Positions 1 through 5,407 of a DNA stretch of 5,407 nt are shown here, in pieces. This DNA is from Thiohalocapsa sp. GTDB lineage: Bacteria > Pseudomonadota > Gammaproteobacteria > Chromatiales > Chromatiaceae. Numbering within the stretch: the first letter of the stretch is position 1; each line of letters starts with the position of its first letter. A program made the position numbers and the translations under genes. The notes under the pieces were generated by a model that was not told where the DNA came from, ran no database searches, and worked only from the letters and a program-made list of their open reading frames with translations. The stretch covers positions 1,676 through 7,082 of the forward strand of contig NZ_JAIFKJ010000626.1 in NCBI RefSeq assembly GCF_019695415.1, given 5' to 3'.

Positions 1-1
1 C

Positions 2-133
2 GGTCCCGTGGTGCGCCGCCCCGCGTCCCTCCCGGTGTTCCCGGACCGGCCCGGTGTTGTCTTCCCGGGCACGGTGGGAGGCGACGATGCGCTGACGGAG
101 GTCGACCGGAGCATGAGCACGCCCCCACAGTGA
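2..133 (+). CDS. 3' end of an unrecognised gene (partial)
   Basis: An open frame enters from the left edge and ends at a TGA at 131-133, leaving 43 visible codons. About 86% of its third positions are G or C, better than the other two + frames and in line with the clear genes downstream, which is why I read it as coding. The visible peptide is rich in Pro, Val and Arg and ends in STPPQ. It shows no domain I recognise, so no function is offered. Minus-strand frames are also open here because the DNA is GC-rich, so the strand is not secure. The stop lies 13 bases before a REP-like palindrome, a usual position for such elements just after a gene end. Confidence 0.4.
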   Translation, partial: GPVVRRPASLPVFPDRPGVVFPGTVGGDDALTEVDRSMSTPPQ

Positions 134-143
134 TCCTGGCACG

Positions 144-227
144 TGTGGGAGCGGCATCCCTGCCGCGACGGCTTCCAGGGCCTTGCAAGCACGAAGCCGC
201 CGCAGGTGCAGGGTTGCCGCTCCCGCC
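144..227. repeat. Inverted pair of REP-like palindromes (BIME-like)
   Basis: The first unit contains GGGAGCGGCATCCCTGC at 147-163, with its own perfect 6-bp stem (GCGGCA 151-156, TGCCGC 161-166, loop TCCC). The second, at 208-224, is the reverse complement of the first with 16 of 17 bases matching. Inside these arms, 166-175 and 193-202 also pair in 9 of 10 positions, so the whole block can fold into one long hairpin with a loop around a CTTGCAAG palindrome (182-189). The core resembles the GTRGGAGCGGC...GCCGCGA extragenic palindromes common in Pseudomonas and relatives, which are linked to REP-associated tyrosine transposases. That family link is from memory. Likely effects are mRNA 3'-end protection or transcription attenuation behind the upstream gene. 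The rest of 134-307 shows no clear gene or promoter. Confidence 0.75.
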
Positions 228-307
228 ATGAGGGGTGACCGGCGGCTTGCAACCCGGCCGGCTCCGCCGCAGCATGCAGGGCAACAGTGCAAAGTCATCA
301 CAGTGCC

Positions 308-1792
308 ATGCCAAGAATCCCAGACGAGCGCCCGCTGAGCCCCAAGCCCAAGATCGTCGATGCCCTGAAGCGCATCCTGCCGGCGGCCTCGGTGCTGTCC
401 ACGCCGGCGGAGCTGGGGCCCTATGAGTGCGACGGGCTCACCGCCTTTGCGCAGCGCCCGTTGGCGGTGGCGCTGCCTTCGAGCGTCGAGCAAGTGCAGG
501 CCGTGCTGAAGCTCTGCCGCGAGCAGGGCGTGCCGGTGGTGGCCCGCGGTGCCGGCACGGGCTTGTCCGGCGGTGCGCTGCCGCTCGCCGACGGGGTGCT
601 CTTGTCGCTCGCCAAGTTCAACCGGCTCATCGACATCGACCCGGACAACCGGACCGCGCGTGTCGAGCCCGGCGTGCGCAATCTCGCCATCAGCGAGGCG
701 GCGGCGCCCTACGGGCTCTACTATGCGCCCGACCCATCCAGCCAGATCGCCTGCACCATCGGCGGCAATGTCGCCGAGAACTCGGGTGGGGTGCACTGCC
801 TCAAATACGGCCTCACGGTGCACAACATCGTGAAGCTCAAGCTCGTCACCATCGACGGCGAGCTGTTCGAGGTGGGCAGCGAGGCGCTGGACTCGCCGGG
901 CCTGGACCTGCTGGCCCTAATGACGGGCTCCGAGGGCATGCTCGCGGTCATCGTCGAGGTTACCGTCAAGCTGCTGCCGCAGCCCGAGCGTGCCCAGGCA
1001 CTGCTCGCCGCCTTCGACAGCGTCGAGACCGCCGGCGCCGCGGTGGCGGAGATCATCGGCGCCGGCATCGTACCGGCAGGCTTGGAGATGATGGACAACC
1101 CCGCCATCCGCGCGGCGGAGGACTTCGTGCATGCGGGCTACCCGGTGGACGCGGCGGCCATACTGATCTGCGAGCTGGACGGCTTCAATGCCGAGGTGTC
1201 AGTGGAGGTCATGCGGGTGCGAGACCTGCTTCTCGCCGCGGGTGCAACGGACGTGCGCACCGCCCGCGACGACGCCGAGCGGCTCATCTTCTGGAAGGGC
1301 CGCAAGGCGGCGTTTCCGGCCGTTGGGCGCATCTCGCCGGACTACTACTGCATGGACGGCACCATCCCGCGCAAGGAGCTGCCCACCGTGCTGAACCGCA
1401 TCGCCGAGCTGTCCAGCCAGTACGGCCTGAGGGTGGCCAATGTCTTCCACGCCGGCGACGGCAACCTGCACCCGCTGATCCTCTACGATGCCAATATCCC
1501 CGGCGAGCTGGACCGAGCCGAGGAGCTGGGCGGCGAGATCCTGACCCTGTGCGTCGAGGTGGGCGGCACCGTCACCGGCGAGCACGGCGTCGGCGTCGAG
1601 AAGCTGAACCAGATGTGCGTGCAGTTCAATTCAGACGAGCTTTCGCAGATGCACGCCGTGAAGGCCGCCTTCGACCCTCACGGCCTGCTGAATCCCGGCA
1701 AGGCGGTGCCGACGCTGCACCGATGCGCCGAATTCGGCGCCATGCATGTGCACCATGGCGAGCTCAGGTTTCCCGAGCTGCCTCGGTTTTGA
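308..1792 (+). CDS. glcD: Glycolate oxidase subunit GlcD (FAD-linked)
   Basis: This is the catalytic flavin subunit of glycolate dehydrogenase (glycolate to glyoxylate, electrons to the respiratory chain), working with GlcE and GlcF at the inner face of the membrane. The protein has 494 residues, against about 499 for E. coli GlcD. An FAD_binding_4 (PCMH-type) domain spans about residues 50-220, with the RGAGTGLSGG loop at 80-89, PDPSSQ at 141-146 and IGGNVAENSGG at 151-161. An FAD-oxidase C-terminal domain (about 228-468) carries HAGDGNLHP (381-389), GEHGVG (424-429) and a DPHGLLNPGK end motif near 456-465. The C-terminus (EFGAMHVHHG, then FPELPRF) matches E. coli GlcD as I remember it, which separates it from generic D-lactate dehydrogenases. 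I chose ATG 308; an in-frame GTG at 287 would add seven residues. Neither start has a convincing Shine-Dalgarno. glcE does not follow directly, because another gene intervenes. Confidence 0.96.
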   Translation: MPRIPDERPLSPKPKIVDALKRILPAASVLSTPAELGPYECDGLTAFAQRPLAVALPSSVEQVQAVLKLCREQGVPVVARGAGTGLSGGALPLADGVLLSLAKFNRLIDIDPDNRTARVEPGVRNLAISEAAAPYGLYYAPDPSSQIACTIGGNVAENSGGVHCLKYGLTVHNIVKLKLVTIDGELFEVGSEALDSPGLDLLALMTGSEGMLAVIVEVTVKLLPQPERAQALLAAFDSVETAGAAVAEIIGAGIVPAGLEMMDNPAIRAAEDFVHAGYPVDAAAILICELDGFNAEVSVEVMRVRDLLLAAGATDVRTARDDAERLIFWKGRKAAFPAVGRISPDYYCMDGTIPRKELPTVLNRIAELSSQYGLRVANVFHAGDGNLHPLILYDANIPGELDRAEELGGEILTLCVEVGGTVTGEHGVGVEKLNQMCVQFNSDELSQMHAVKAAFDPHGLLNPGKAVPTLHRCAEFGAMHVHHGELRFPELPRF

Positions 1793-1809
1793 GGGAGAAT
1801 TAGGGGGAG

Positions 1810-1860
1810 AGGGCTGAGGGCTGAGGGCTGGCGCAGCCTTTGCCCTCCGCCCTCCGCCCT
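1810..1860. repeat. Complementary heptad repeats forming a long hairpin
   Basis: Three perfect tandem copies of AGGGCTG (1810-1830) are followed, after a short spacer, by tandem GCCCTCC units (1842-1861). The arms 1810-1828 and 1842-1860 pair in 17 of 19 positions with two T-C mismatches spaced seven bases apart, leaving a 13-base loop. The block begins 17 bases after the glcD stop, so it would sit at the 3' end of glcD mRNA. No T-run follows the stem, so it is not a standard intrinsic terminator. It could act as an RNA-stabilising or attenuating stem between glcD and the next gene, or be a variable-number repeat without function. Confidence 0.8.
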
Positions 1861-1923
1861 TGAGCTTCTGCCTTCAGAACCGCCAACGCGAGCCAGTCGA
1901 TGGACGAACGCCCCGGCGACGCG

Positions 1924-2529
1924 ATGCCAAAACAGCTCAACCACGTCCTCATCGACTTCGAGAACGTGCAGCCCAAGAACCTGTCGCTTTTGGTGGGCAA
2001 GGGCTATCGGGTGCATGTCTTCGTCGGCGAGAACCAGACCAAGCTGCCCTTCGAGCTGGTGGACGCCATGCAGCAGCTGGGCGACGCAGGACGCTATGTG
2101 AAGATTGCCGGTAACGGCCGCAATGCGCTCGATTTTCACATCGCCTTCACCCTGGGCGAGCTGGTGCATGCGGACCCCGAGGGCTACTTCCACGTCATCA
2201 GCCGCGACACCGGCTTCGACCCGCTCATCAAGCATCTGCGCAGACAGGGCTTCGAGGCCCACCGGGAGCAGGACCTCGCGGAGATCCCGCCGCTGCGCAC
2301 GCCGGCCACCGTGGCGGAGGGCGACAAGGTGGGCGTCATCGTCAAGAACCTCGCCGGCCGCGGCCAGTCCCGCCCGCGCAAGGTGAAGACGCTCACCAAT
2401 ACGATCTACTCGCTGTTCAAGCCGAAGCTGGACGAGGGCGAGGTAGACCAGCTCATCCGCGACCTGCAGGAGCAGGGCTATATCGAGCTGGACGGAGACA
2501 AGGTCTCCTACCGCCTCCCCCGCGACTGA
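1924..2529 (+). CDS. NYN/PIN-like domain putative ribonuclease
   Basis: This 201-residue protein starts MPKQLNHVLIDFENVQPKNL, the typical first strand of NYN/PIN-like (PIN7-type) nucleases. Such proteins are predicted metal-dependent RNases acting on tRNA, mRNA or other RNA. Candidate metal-binding acidic residues are D11 (with E13, N14), D70 in the NALDFHIAF helix, and D95 and D99 in SRDTGFDPLI, a family-like pattern. The nuclease fold covers about 5-115. A charged linker (about 118-153) leads to a C-terminal piece (about 155-198) whose helix-helix-hairpin look suggests a small winged-helix or other nucleic-acid-binding module; that part is inference. An in-frame ATG at 1900 would add eight residues. 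I prefer 1924 because family members usually start just before this first strand, but neither start has a good ribosome site. No signal peptide or membrane segment is visible. The gene lies between glcD and glcE, and its substrate is unknown. Confidence 0.85.
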   Translation: MPKQLNHVLIDFENVQPKNLSLLVGKGYRVHVFVGENQTKLPFELVDAMQQLGDAGRYVKIAGNGRNALDFHIAFTLGELVHADPEGYFHVISRDTGFDPLIKHLRRQGFEAHREQDLAEIPPLRTPATVAEGDKVGVIVKNLAGRGQSRPRKVKTLTNTIYSLFKPKLDEGEVDQLIRDLQEQGYIELDGDKVSYRLPRD

Positions 2530-2544
2530 CCCCAAGTTTCCGGC

Positions 2545-2581
2545 GAAAATTGCGGAAAATTGCGGGGACGGTAAACATAAT
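2545..2581 (+). promoter_or_regulatory. AT-rich patch with 10-bp tandem repeat; possible glcE promoter
   Basis: GAAAATTGCG is repeated perfectly in tandem at 2545-2554 and 2555-2564, followed by GGGGACGGTAAACATAATTTT (2565-2585, first 20 bases and one more T). This is the most AT-rich stretch in an otherwise GC-rich window. CATAAT at 2576-2581 matches five of six bases of a sigma70 -10 box, but the nearest -35-like TTGCGG copies (2550-2555 and 2560-2565) give 20- and 10-base spacers, which is poor. A glcE/glcF promoter is therefore possible but weakly supported. The alternative is a decayed mobile-repeat remnant. Confidence 0.25.
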
Positions 2582-2590
2582 TTTGCAGAT

Positions 2591-2605
2591 GCACGGCGCC
2601 CGTGC
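2591..2605. repeat. GC-rich stem-loop upstream of glcE
   Basis: GCACGG (2591-2596) pairs perfectly with CCGTGC (2600-2605) around a 3-base loop. A second possible partner for the left arm lies at about 2615-2621, and TTGCA (2583-2587) can pair with TGCAA (2625-2629) as an outer stem, so two alternative folds exist. No T-run follows. It lies 45 bases before the glcE start, within its presumed leader. Confidence 0.5.
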
Positions 2606-2650
2606 CGACGCCGGGCCGTGGCGGTGCAAGAACCCGTGTTTGGATGACAG

Positions 2651-3787
2651 ATGATGCCAACGGAGATCCACAGCACCGACGCAGAGCATGCCCTTGCTGA
2701 GCAGGTCCGCGCCGCGGCCGCCAACGGTCGCCGGCTGGCGGTACGCGGCGGCGGTAGCAAGGCGTTCTACGGCAACCCCGTGACAGCGGACGCGGAGCTC
2801 GACTGTACGGCCCACATCGGCGTCGTCGCCTACGAGCCCACAGAGCTCGCCATCACGGTGCGCGGCGGCACGCGGCTCGCGGAGGTCGAGGCGCTCTTGG
2901 CCGAGCACGGCCAGCAGCTGCCCTTCGAGCCGCCGCACTTCGGTACCAGCGCCACAGCTGGTGACTCGATGGCCACCATCGGTGGCGCCGTCGCAGCCGG
3001 GCTGTCCGGCCCGAGGCGGCCTTATGCGGCGAGCGTGCGGGACGCGGTGCTCGGCGTGCGCCTTTTGACCGGCCGGGGCCAGGTGTTGGAATTCGGCGGT
3101 CGGGTGATGAAGAACGTCGCCGGCTACGACGTCTCCCGACTCATGGCGGGCTCGCTCGGGGTGCTCGGCGTGCTCCTGGAGGTGTCGCTCAAGGTCATCC
3201 CGCGTGCGCCGGGCACGCTGACGCTGGTGCGCGAGGAGACACTGCCGCAGGCCCTGGACCTGCTCAGGCGCTGGTCGCGCAAGGCGCTGCCCATCACCGC
3301 CACCGCCTGGCTCGACTGGCGGCTGCGGGTCCGCGTGGACGGCGGGGCGGAGGCGCTGGCGGAGACCCAACGCATCGTCGAGGGCCTGCCGCTGGACGCC
3401 GCCGACGACTTTTGGCGGGACCTGCGCGAGCAGCGGCTCCCGTTCTTCACCGACGATGCGCCGTTGTGGCGATTGTCCCTGCCGCCGGCCACCCCGGCGG
3501 ATTCCACAGCCGGGCTGGCCGCGGGCGCGTCCCCAACCGAGCCGCTGGTGGAGTGGGGCGGTGCTGTCCGCTGGCTGCGCGGTGACCTGCCGGCCGCAGG
3601 GGTGCGGGAGCTGGCCCATGCCGCCGGCGGCCATGCGACGCTCTTCCGTGCCGGGGCCGGTGAGCGGCCGGCGGACGGTGTCTTTACGCCCCAGGCGGCT
3701 GTGCCGAAACGCCTGCACCAGAACCTGAAGCGCGCCTTCGACCCACAGGGGCTATTGAACCCCGGGCGCTTGTATCCCGACCTGTAG
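2651..3787 (+). CDS. glcE: Glycolate oxidase subunit GlcE (FAD-binding)
   Basis: This is the second flavoprotein-family subunit of glycolate dehydrogenase, required with GlcD and GlcF for activity in E. coli. It has 378 residues, against about 350 in E. coli. The FAD_binding_4 half covers about 15-185: VRGGGSKAFYG (31-41) is the FAD-pyrophosphate loop, followed by PFEPPHFG (91-98), ATIGGAVAAGLSGPRR (108-123), RDAVLGVRLLTGRG (130-143) and GGRVMKNVAGYD with LMAGSLG (149-170), all typical of GlcE. The C-terminal half is divergent until the RAFDPQGLLNPGR ending (361-373). The extra length lies mainly in an Ala/Pro/Thr-rich stretch near 278-300, probably a surface loop. The start is one of two adjacent ATGs (2651, 2654) with only a weak GGATGA upstream. 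glcF follows after 65 bases, so the two are probably co-transcribed. Confidence 0.95.
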   Translation: MMPTEIHSTDAEHALAEQVRAAAANGRRLAVRGGGSKAFYGNPVTADAELDCTAHIGVVAYEPTELAITVRGGTRLAEVEALLAEHGQQLPFEPPHFGTSATAGDSMATIGGAVAAGLSGPRRPYAASVRDAVLGVRLLTGRGQVLEFGGRVMKNVAGYDVSRLMAGSLGVLGVLLEVSLKVIPRAPGTLTLVREETLPQALDLLRRWSRKALPITATAWLDWRLRVRVDGGAEALAETQRIVEGLPLDAADDFWRDLREQRLPFFTDDAPLWRLSLPPATPADSTAGLAAGASPTEPLVEWGGAVRWLRGDLPAAGVRELAHAAGGHATLFRAGAGERPADGVFTPQAAVPKRLHQNLKRAFDPQGLLNPGRLYPDL

Positions 3788-3852
3788 GGGCAGAGCCCAA
3801 GCCGTCTCTGTCCGGGACGTCGCCGTCACTGCTGAGCAACCGCGCCCCGCCC

Positions 3853-5172
3853 ATGCAAACCAACCTCCTCTCCGAGCTTGCGGACACCGATGCCGGCCGC
3901 GAGGCCGACCGCATCCTCCGCAGCTGCGTCCACTGCGGCTTCTGCACCGCCACCTGCCCCACCTATCAACTCTTGGGCGATGAGCTGGACGGGCCGCGCG
4001 GGCGCATCTACCAGATCAAATCCCTGCTGGAAGGAGACGAGCCAACGCGCACAGTGCAGACGCATCTGGACCGCTGCCTCACCTGCCTCAACTGCATGAC
4101 CACCTGCCCCTCCGGCGTGCAGTACGACAAGCTGCTGGCCACCGGCCGCGAGCTGGTGGAGCAGCAGGTGGACCGACCGCTCATGGAGCGTGTCATGCGC
4201 CGCATGCTGCGGCTGCTGGTGCCCTATCCCGGCAGGCTTCTGCCCCTGGTCAAGCTGGGCCGGATCGTCAAGCCCCTGCTGCCGGCGGCGCTCAAGGCGA
4301 AGCTGCCGGACGGCGGTGAGCTGGGGCCGCTGCCGAGCCGCCGGCACCCGCGCCGGGTCATCATGCTGGAGAACTGCGCGGAGCCGGCGCTCACGCCCGC
4401 CGCGGTCGGTGCGGCGATTCGGGTGCTGGACGCCGTCGGCATCGAGGTGATCCGCCCCGGCGGAGGCTGCTGCGGCGCCGTGAGCGAGCACTTGGCCGCG
4501 GGCGACGAGGCGCGCGGCTTCATGCGCCGCAACATCGACGCCTGGTGGCCGTACATCGCCCCGAACGCACCGGAGCCGGCGGAGGCCATCCTCGTCACCG
4601 CCAGCGGCTGCGGGGCCATGGTCAAGGACTATGGTCATCACCTGAAAGACGACCCGGCCTATGCCCACAAGGCGGCCCGCGTCTCCGAACTGACCCGGGA
4701 CCCGTCCGAGCTGCTGACGGCGGCAGACCTGGCTCAGCTGCCGACCCCGGTGGAGCCGGGTGTCCCGCAGCGTATCGCCTTCCATCCCCCCTGCACCCTG
4801 CAGCACGGCCAGGGGCTCATGGGCCGGGTGGAGGCGCTGCTGCGCGATGCCGGCTTCGAGCTGCTGCCGGTGCGCGATGCCCACAGCTGCTGCGGCTCCG
4901 CCGGCACCTATTCCATCCTTCAGGCCGAGCTGTCCGGCCAACTGCGGGCGCGCAAGCTCGATGCCCTGCAGCAGGGCGGTCCGGCGCTCATCGCCACCGC
5001 CAACGTCGGCTGTCAGACGCACCTGGCCGGGGCCGCGGACGTGCCCGTGGTGCACTGGCTGGAGCTGTTCGACCCGGCGCTGGCGGCAAGTAGTCGTTTG
5101 CGGCAATCGGTGAGGTCGAGCACCCCAGGTGTCGGCAGTAGAACTGCTGAGCGCCGCTCGGCTGCCGCCTGA
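3853..5172 (+). CDS. glcF: Glycolate oxidase iron-sulfur subunit GlcF
   Basis: GlcF is the electron-transfer subunit linking the GlcD/GlcE flavins to the quinone pool. Two 4Fe-4S ferredoxin motifs are intact: CVHCGFCTATCP (C25, C28, C31, C35) and CLTCLNCMTTCP (C75, C78, C81, C85). Two CCG (heterodisulfide reductase-type) domains follow. The first has C175, GGGCCG with C206/C207, and SGCG with C253. The second has HPPC at C314, SCCGSAGTY with C346/C347, and NVGCQTH with C387. Residues 1-60 are almost identical to remembered E. coli GlcF, including TYQLLGDELDGPRGRIY. The protein is 439 residues against about 407 in E. coli. The normal end is near VVHWLELFDPAL (399-410), and the remaining 27 or so residues are Ser/Arg-rich with no family match. 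Their codons (AGT, AGT, CGT, TTG, CAA, AGG, AGA, ACT) differ from the GC-ending usage before them. No strong Shine-Dalgarno precedes ATG 3853. The 65-base gap before it holds nothing notable. Confidence 0.95.
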   Translation: MQTNLLSELADTDAGREADRILRSCVHCGFCTATCPTYQLLGDELDGPRGRIYQIKSLLEGDEPTRTVQTHLDRCLTCLNCMTTCPSGVQYDKLLATGRELVEQQVDRPLMERVMRRMLRLLVPYPGRLLPLVKLGRIVKPLLPAALKAKLPDGGELGPLPSRRHPRRVIMLENCAEPALTPAAVGAAIRVLDAVGIEVIRPGGGCCGAVSEHLAAGDEARGFMRRNIDAWWPYIAPNAPEPAEAILVTASGCGAMVKDYGHHLKDDPAYAHKAARVSELTRDPSELLTAADLAQLPTPVEPGVPQRIAFHPPCTLQHGQGLMGRVEALLRDAGFELLPVRDAHSCCGSAGTYSILQAELSGQLRARKLDALQQGGPALIATANVGCQTHLAGAADVPVVHWLELFDPALAASSRLRQSVRSSTPGVGSRTAERRSAAA

Positions 5173-5193
5173 TCGCCGCCTCTTTTGTCCGCG

Positions 5194-5211
5194 GCCGGCG
5201 CAGACGCCGGC
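5194..5211. repeat. Perfect stem-loop after glcF; possible 3' end structure
   Basis: GCCGGCG (5194-5200) pairs perfectly with CGCCGGC (5205-5211) around a CAGA loop, 21 bases past the glcF stop. There is no T-run downstream on the + strand, so it is not a canonical intrinsic terminator, but it could stabilise or attenuate at the end of the glcEF message. Confidence 0.5.
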
Positions 5212-5220
5212 GGCAGCAGC

Positions 5221-5226
5221 TATGAT
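5221..5226 (+). promoter_or_regulatory. Candidate -10 box for the MaoC-like gene
   Basis: TATGAT matches five of six bases of the sigma70 -10 consensus and lies 50 bases before the next start codon. No -35 is seen at a proper distance; TTGTCC (5185-5190) is 30 bases upstream, too far. The support is the -10 match and the position after the glcF stem-loop only. Confidence 0.22.
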
Positions 5227-5260
5227 GTCGCGCTGGTGTCCGTCTGTCCCATTCCACAAC

Positions 5261-5267
5261 AGGGAGG
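5261..5267 (+). promoter_or_regulatory. Strong ribosome binding site of the MaoC-like gene
   Basis: AGGGAGG ends eight bases before ATG 5276, a near-ideal Shine-Dalgarno and spacing. It is the only strong one at a start in this window, and it decides the start of the downstream gene over later in-frame ATGs at 5306 and 5321. Confidence 0.75.
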
Positions 5268-5275
5268 CCCATCCC

Positions 5276-5407
5276 ATGACCCGAACCCGTTGTCTGACGG
5301 CAGCGATGCTGGAGGAGGGGATGCGCCACGAGGCGCGGCTCGCCTTCACCCGTGAACAGGTGGACCAGTACTGCGAACTGGTGGGCGATCACAACGCCAT
5401 CCACCGC
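5276..5407 (+). CDS. MaoC-like hotdog dehydratase, N-terminal part (partial)
   Basis: The gene runs off the right edge after 44 codons. Residues 12-44 read as the start of a MaoC-type domain: a LEEGMRHEA lead-in, the FTREQVDQYCELVGDHN stretch, then AIHR. G37-D38-H39-N40-A41-I42-H43 matches the GDxNPIH active-site motif of (R)-specific enoyl-CoA hydratases, with the Asp/His pair five residues apart as in PhaJ. Such enzymes hydrate trans-2-enoyl-CoA to (R)-3-hydroxyacyl-CoA, or are acyl-CoA dehydratases in other pathways; the substrate cannot be told from this fragment. A small change from the common motif is Ala for Pro at residue 41. It has its own strong ribosome site and lies 103 bases past glcF, so it may be a separate transcription unit with no functional tie to glycolate oxidation. 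Confidence 0.8.
   Translation, partial: MTRTRCLTAAMLEEGMRHEARLAFTREQVDQYCELVGDHNAIHR

Noticed and set aside
284..306. Direct repeat ACAGTGC (284-290 and 300-306) just before the glcD ATG
   Set aside because: The copies are 7-mers spaced 16 bases apart, short enough to arise by chance, and match no operator I can name. One overlaps the alternative GTG start.
427..1803. 458-residue + frame overlapping glcD
   Set aside because: The product is Arg/Ala/Gly-rich with no family motif. It is the out-of-frame shadow of glcD, whose frame matches GlcD throughout.
1810..1861. CRISPR-like array
   Set aside because: The repeat unit is only seven bases with no spacers, and no cas gene is present.
1790..1870. 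Intrinsic terminator of glcD
   Set aside because: The hairpin is strong but no T-run follows it, so I list it as a repeat and not as a terminator.
1678..2760. 360-residue minus-strand frame spanning the glcD end, the nuclease gene and the glcE start
   Set aside because: It runs through two intergenic repeat regions and shows no conserved domain. It is a GC-rich antisense artefact.
2453..3718. 421-residue minus-strand open frame opposite glcE
   Set aside because: It crosses the gene boundary and intergenic region, has biased composition and no recognisable domain. It is a shadow of glcE.
3826..5349. 507-residue open frame on the minus strand opposite glcF
   Set aside because: It is antisense to a gene with unmistakable 4Fe-4S and CCG motifs, its product is low-complexity Arg/Gly/Ala/Gln-rich, and long antisense frames are expected in GC-rich DNA.

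Overview
The window is GC-rich (roughly two-thirds G+C by eye, with strong G/C preference at third codon positions). It carries a glycolate oxidase locus of the gammaproteobacterial/betaproteobacterial glcDEF type. The predicted proteins align nearly end to end with my memory of Escherichia coli GlcD, GlcE and GlcF. High GC, REP-like palindromes and a neighbouring MaoC-type gene suggest a free-living high-GC proteobacterium, probably a gammaproteobacterium. The sequence does not allow a genus call.

Layout, all genes on the + strand: (1) 2-133, probable 3' end of an unrecognised gene entering from the left; (2) 134-307, an intergenic stretch holding two REP-like elements in opposite orientation that can fold into one long hairpin; (3) glcD, the FAD-linked catalytic subunit; (4) 1793-1923, a gap with two heptad tandem repeats that are near-complementary and form a long imperfect hairpin; (5) a 201-residue NYN/PIN-like putative nuclease with an extra C-terminal region; (6) 2530-2650, a gap with the only AT-rich patch of the window, a perfect 10-bp tandem duplication and a GC hairpin; (7) glcE; (8) glcF, two 4Fe-4S motifs plus two CCG domains, with an atypical C-terminal tail; (9) a gap with a stem-loop and a clear Shine-Dalgarno; (10) the start of a MaoC-like hotdog hydratase, cut by the window end after its active-site motif.

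Function: GlcD and GlcE (FAD-binding oxidase-family subunits) and GlcF (iron-sulfur subunit) form a membrane-associated glycolate dehydrogenase. It oxidises glycolate (often also D-lactate) to glyoxylate and passes electrons to the respiratory chain. In E. coli the three genes are consecutive. Here a putative RNA-processing nuclease gene sits between glcD and glcE, with structured spacers on both sides. That broken-up arrangement is the most unusual feature of the window. No glcC-type regulator, glcG, malate synthase or transporter gene is visible. I found no convincing new multi-gene system; the points of interest are the interposed nuclease gene, the structured intergenic repeats and the altered GlcF C-terminus.
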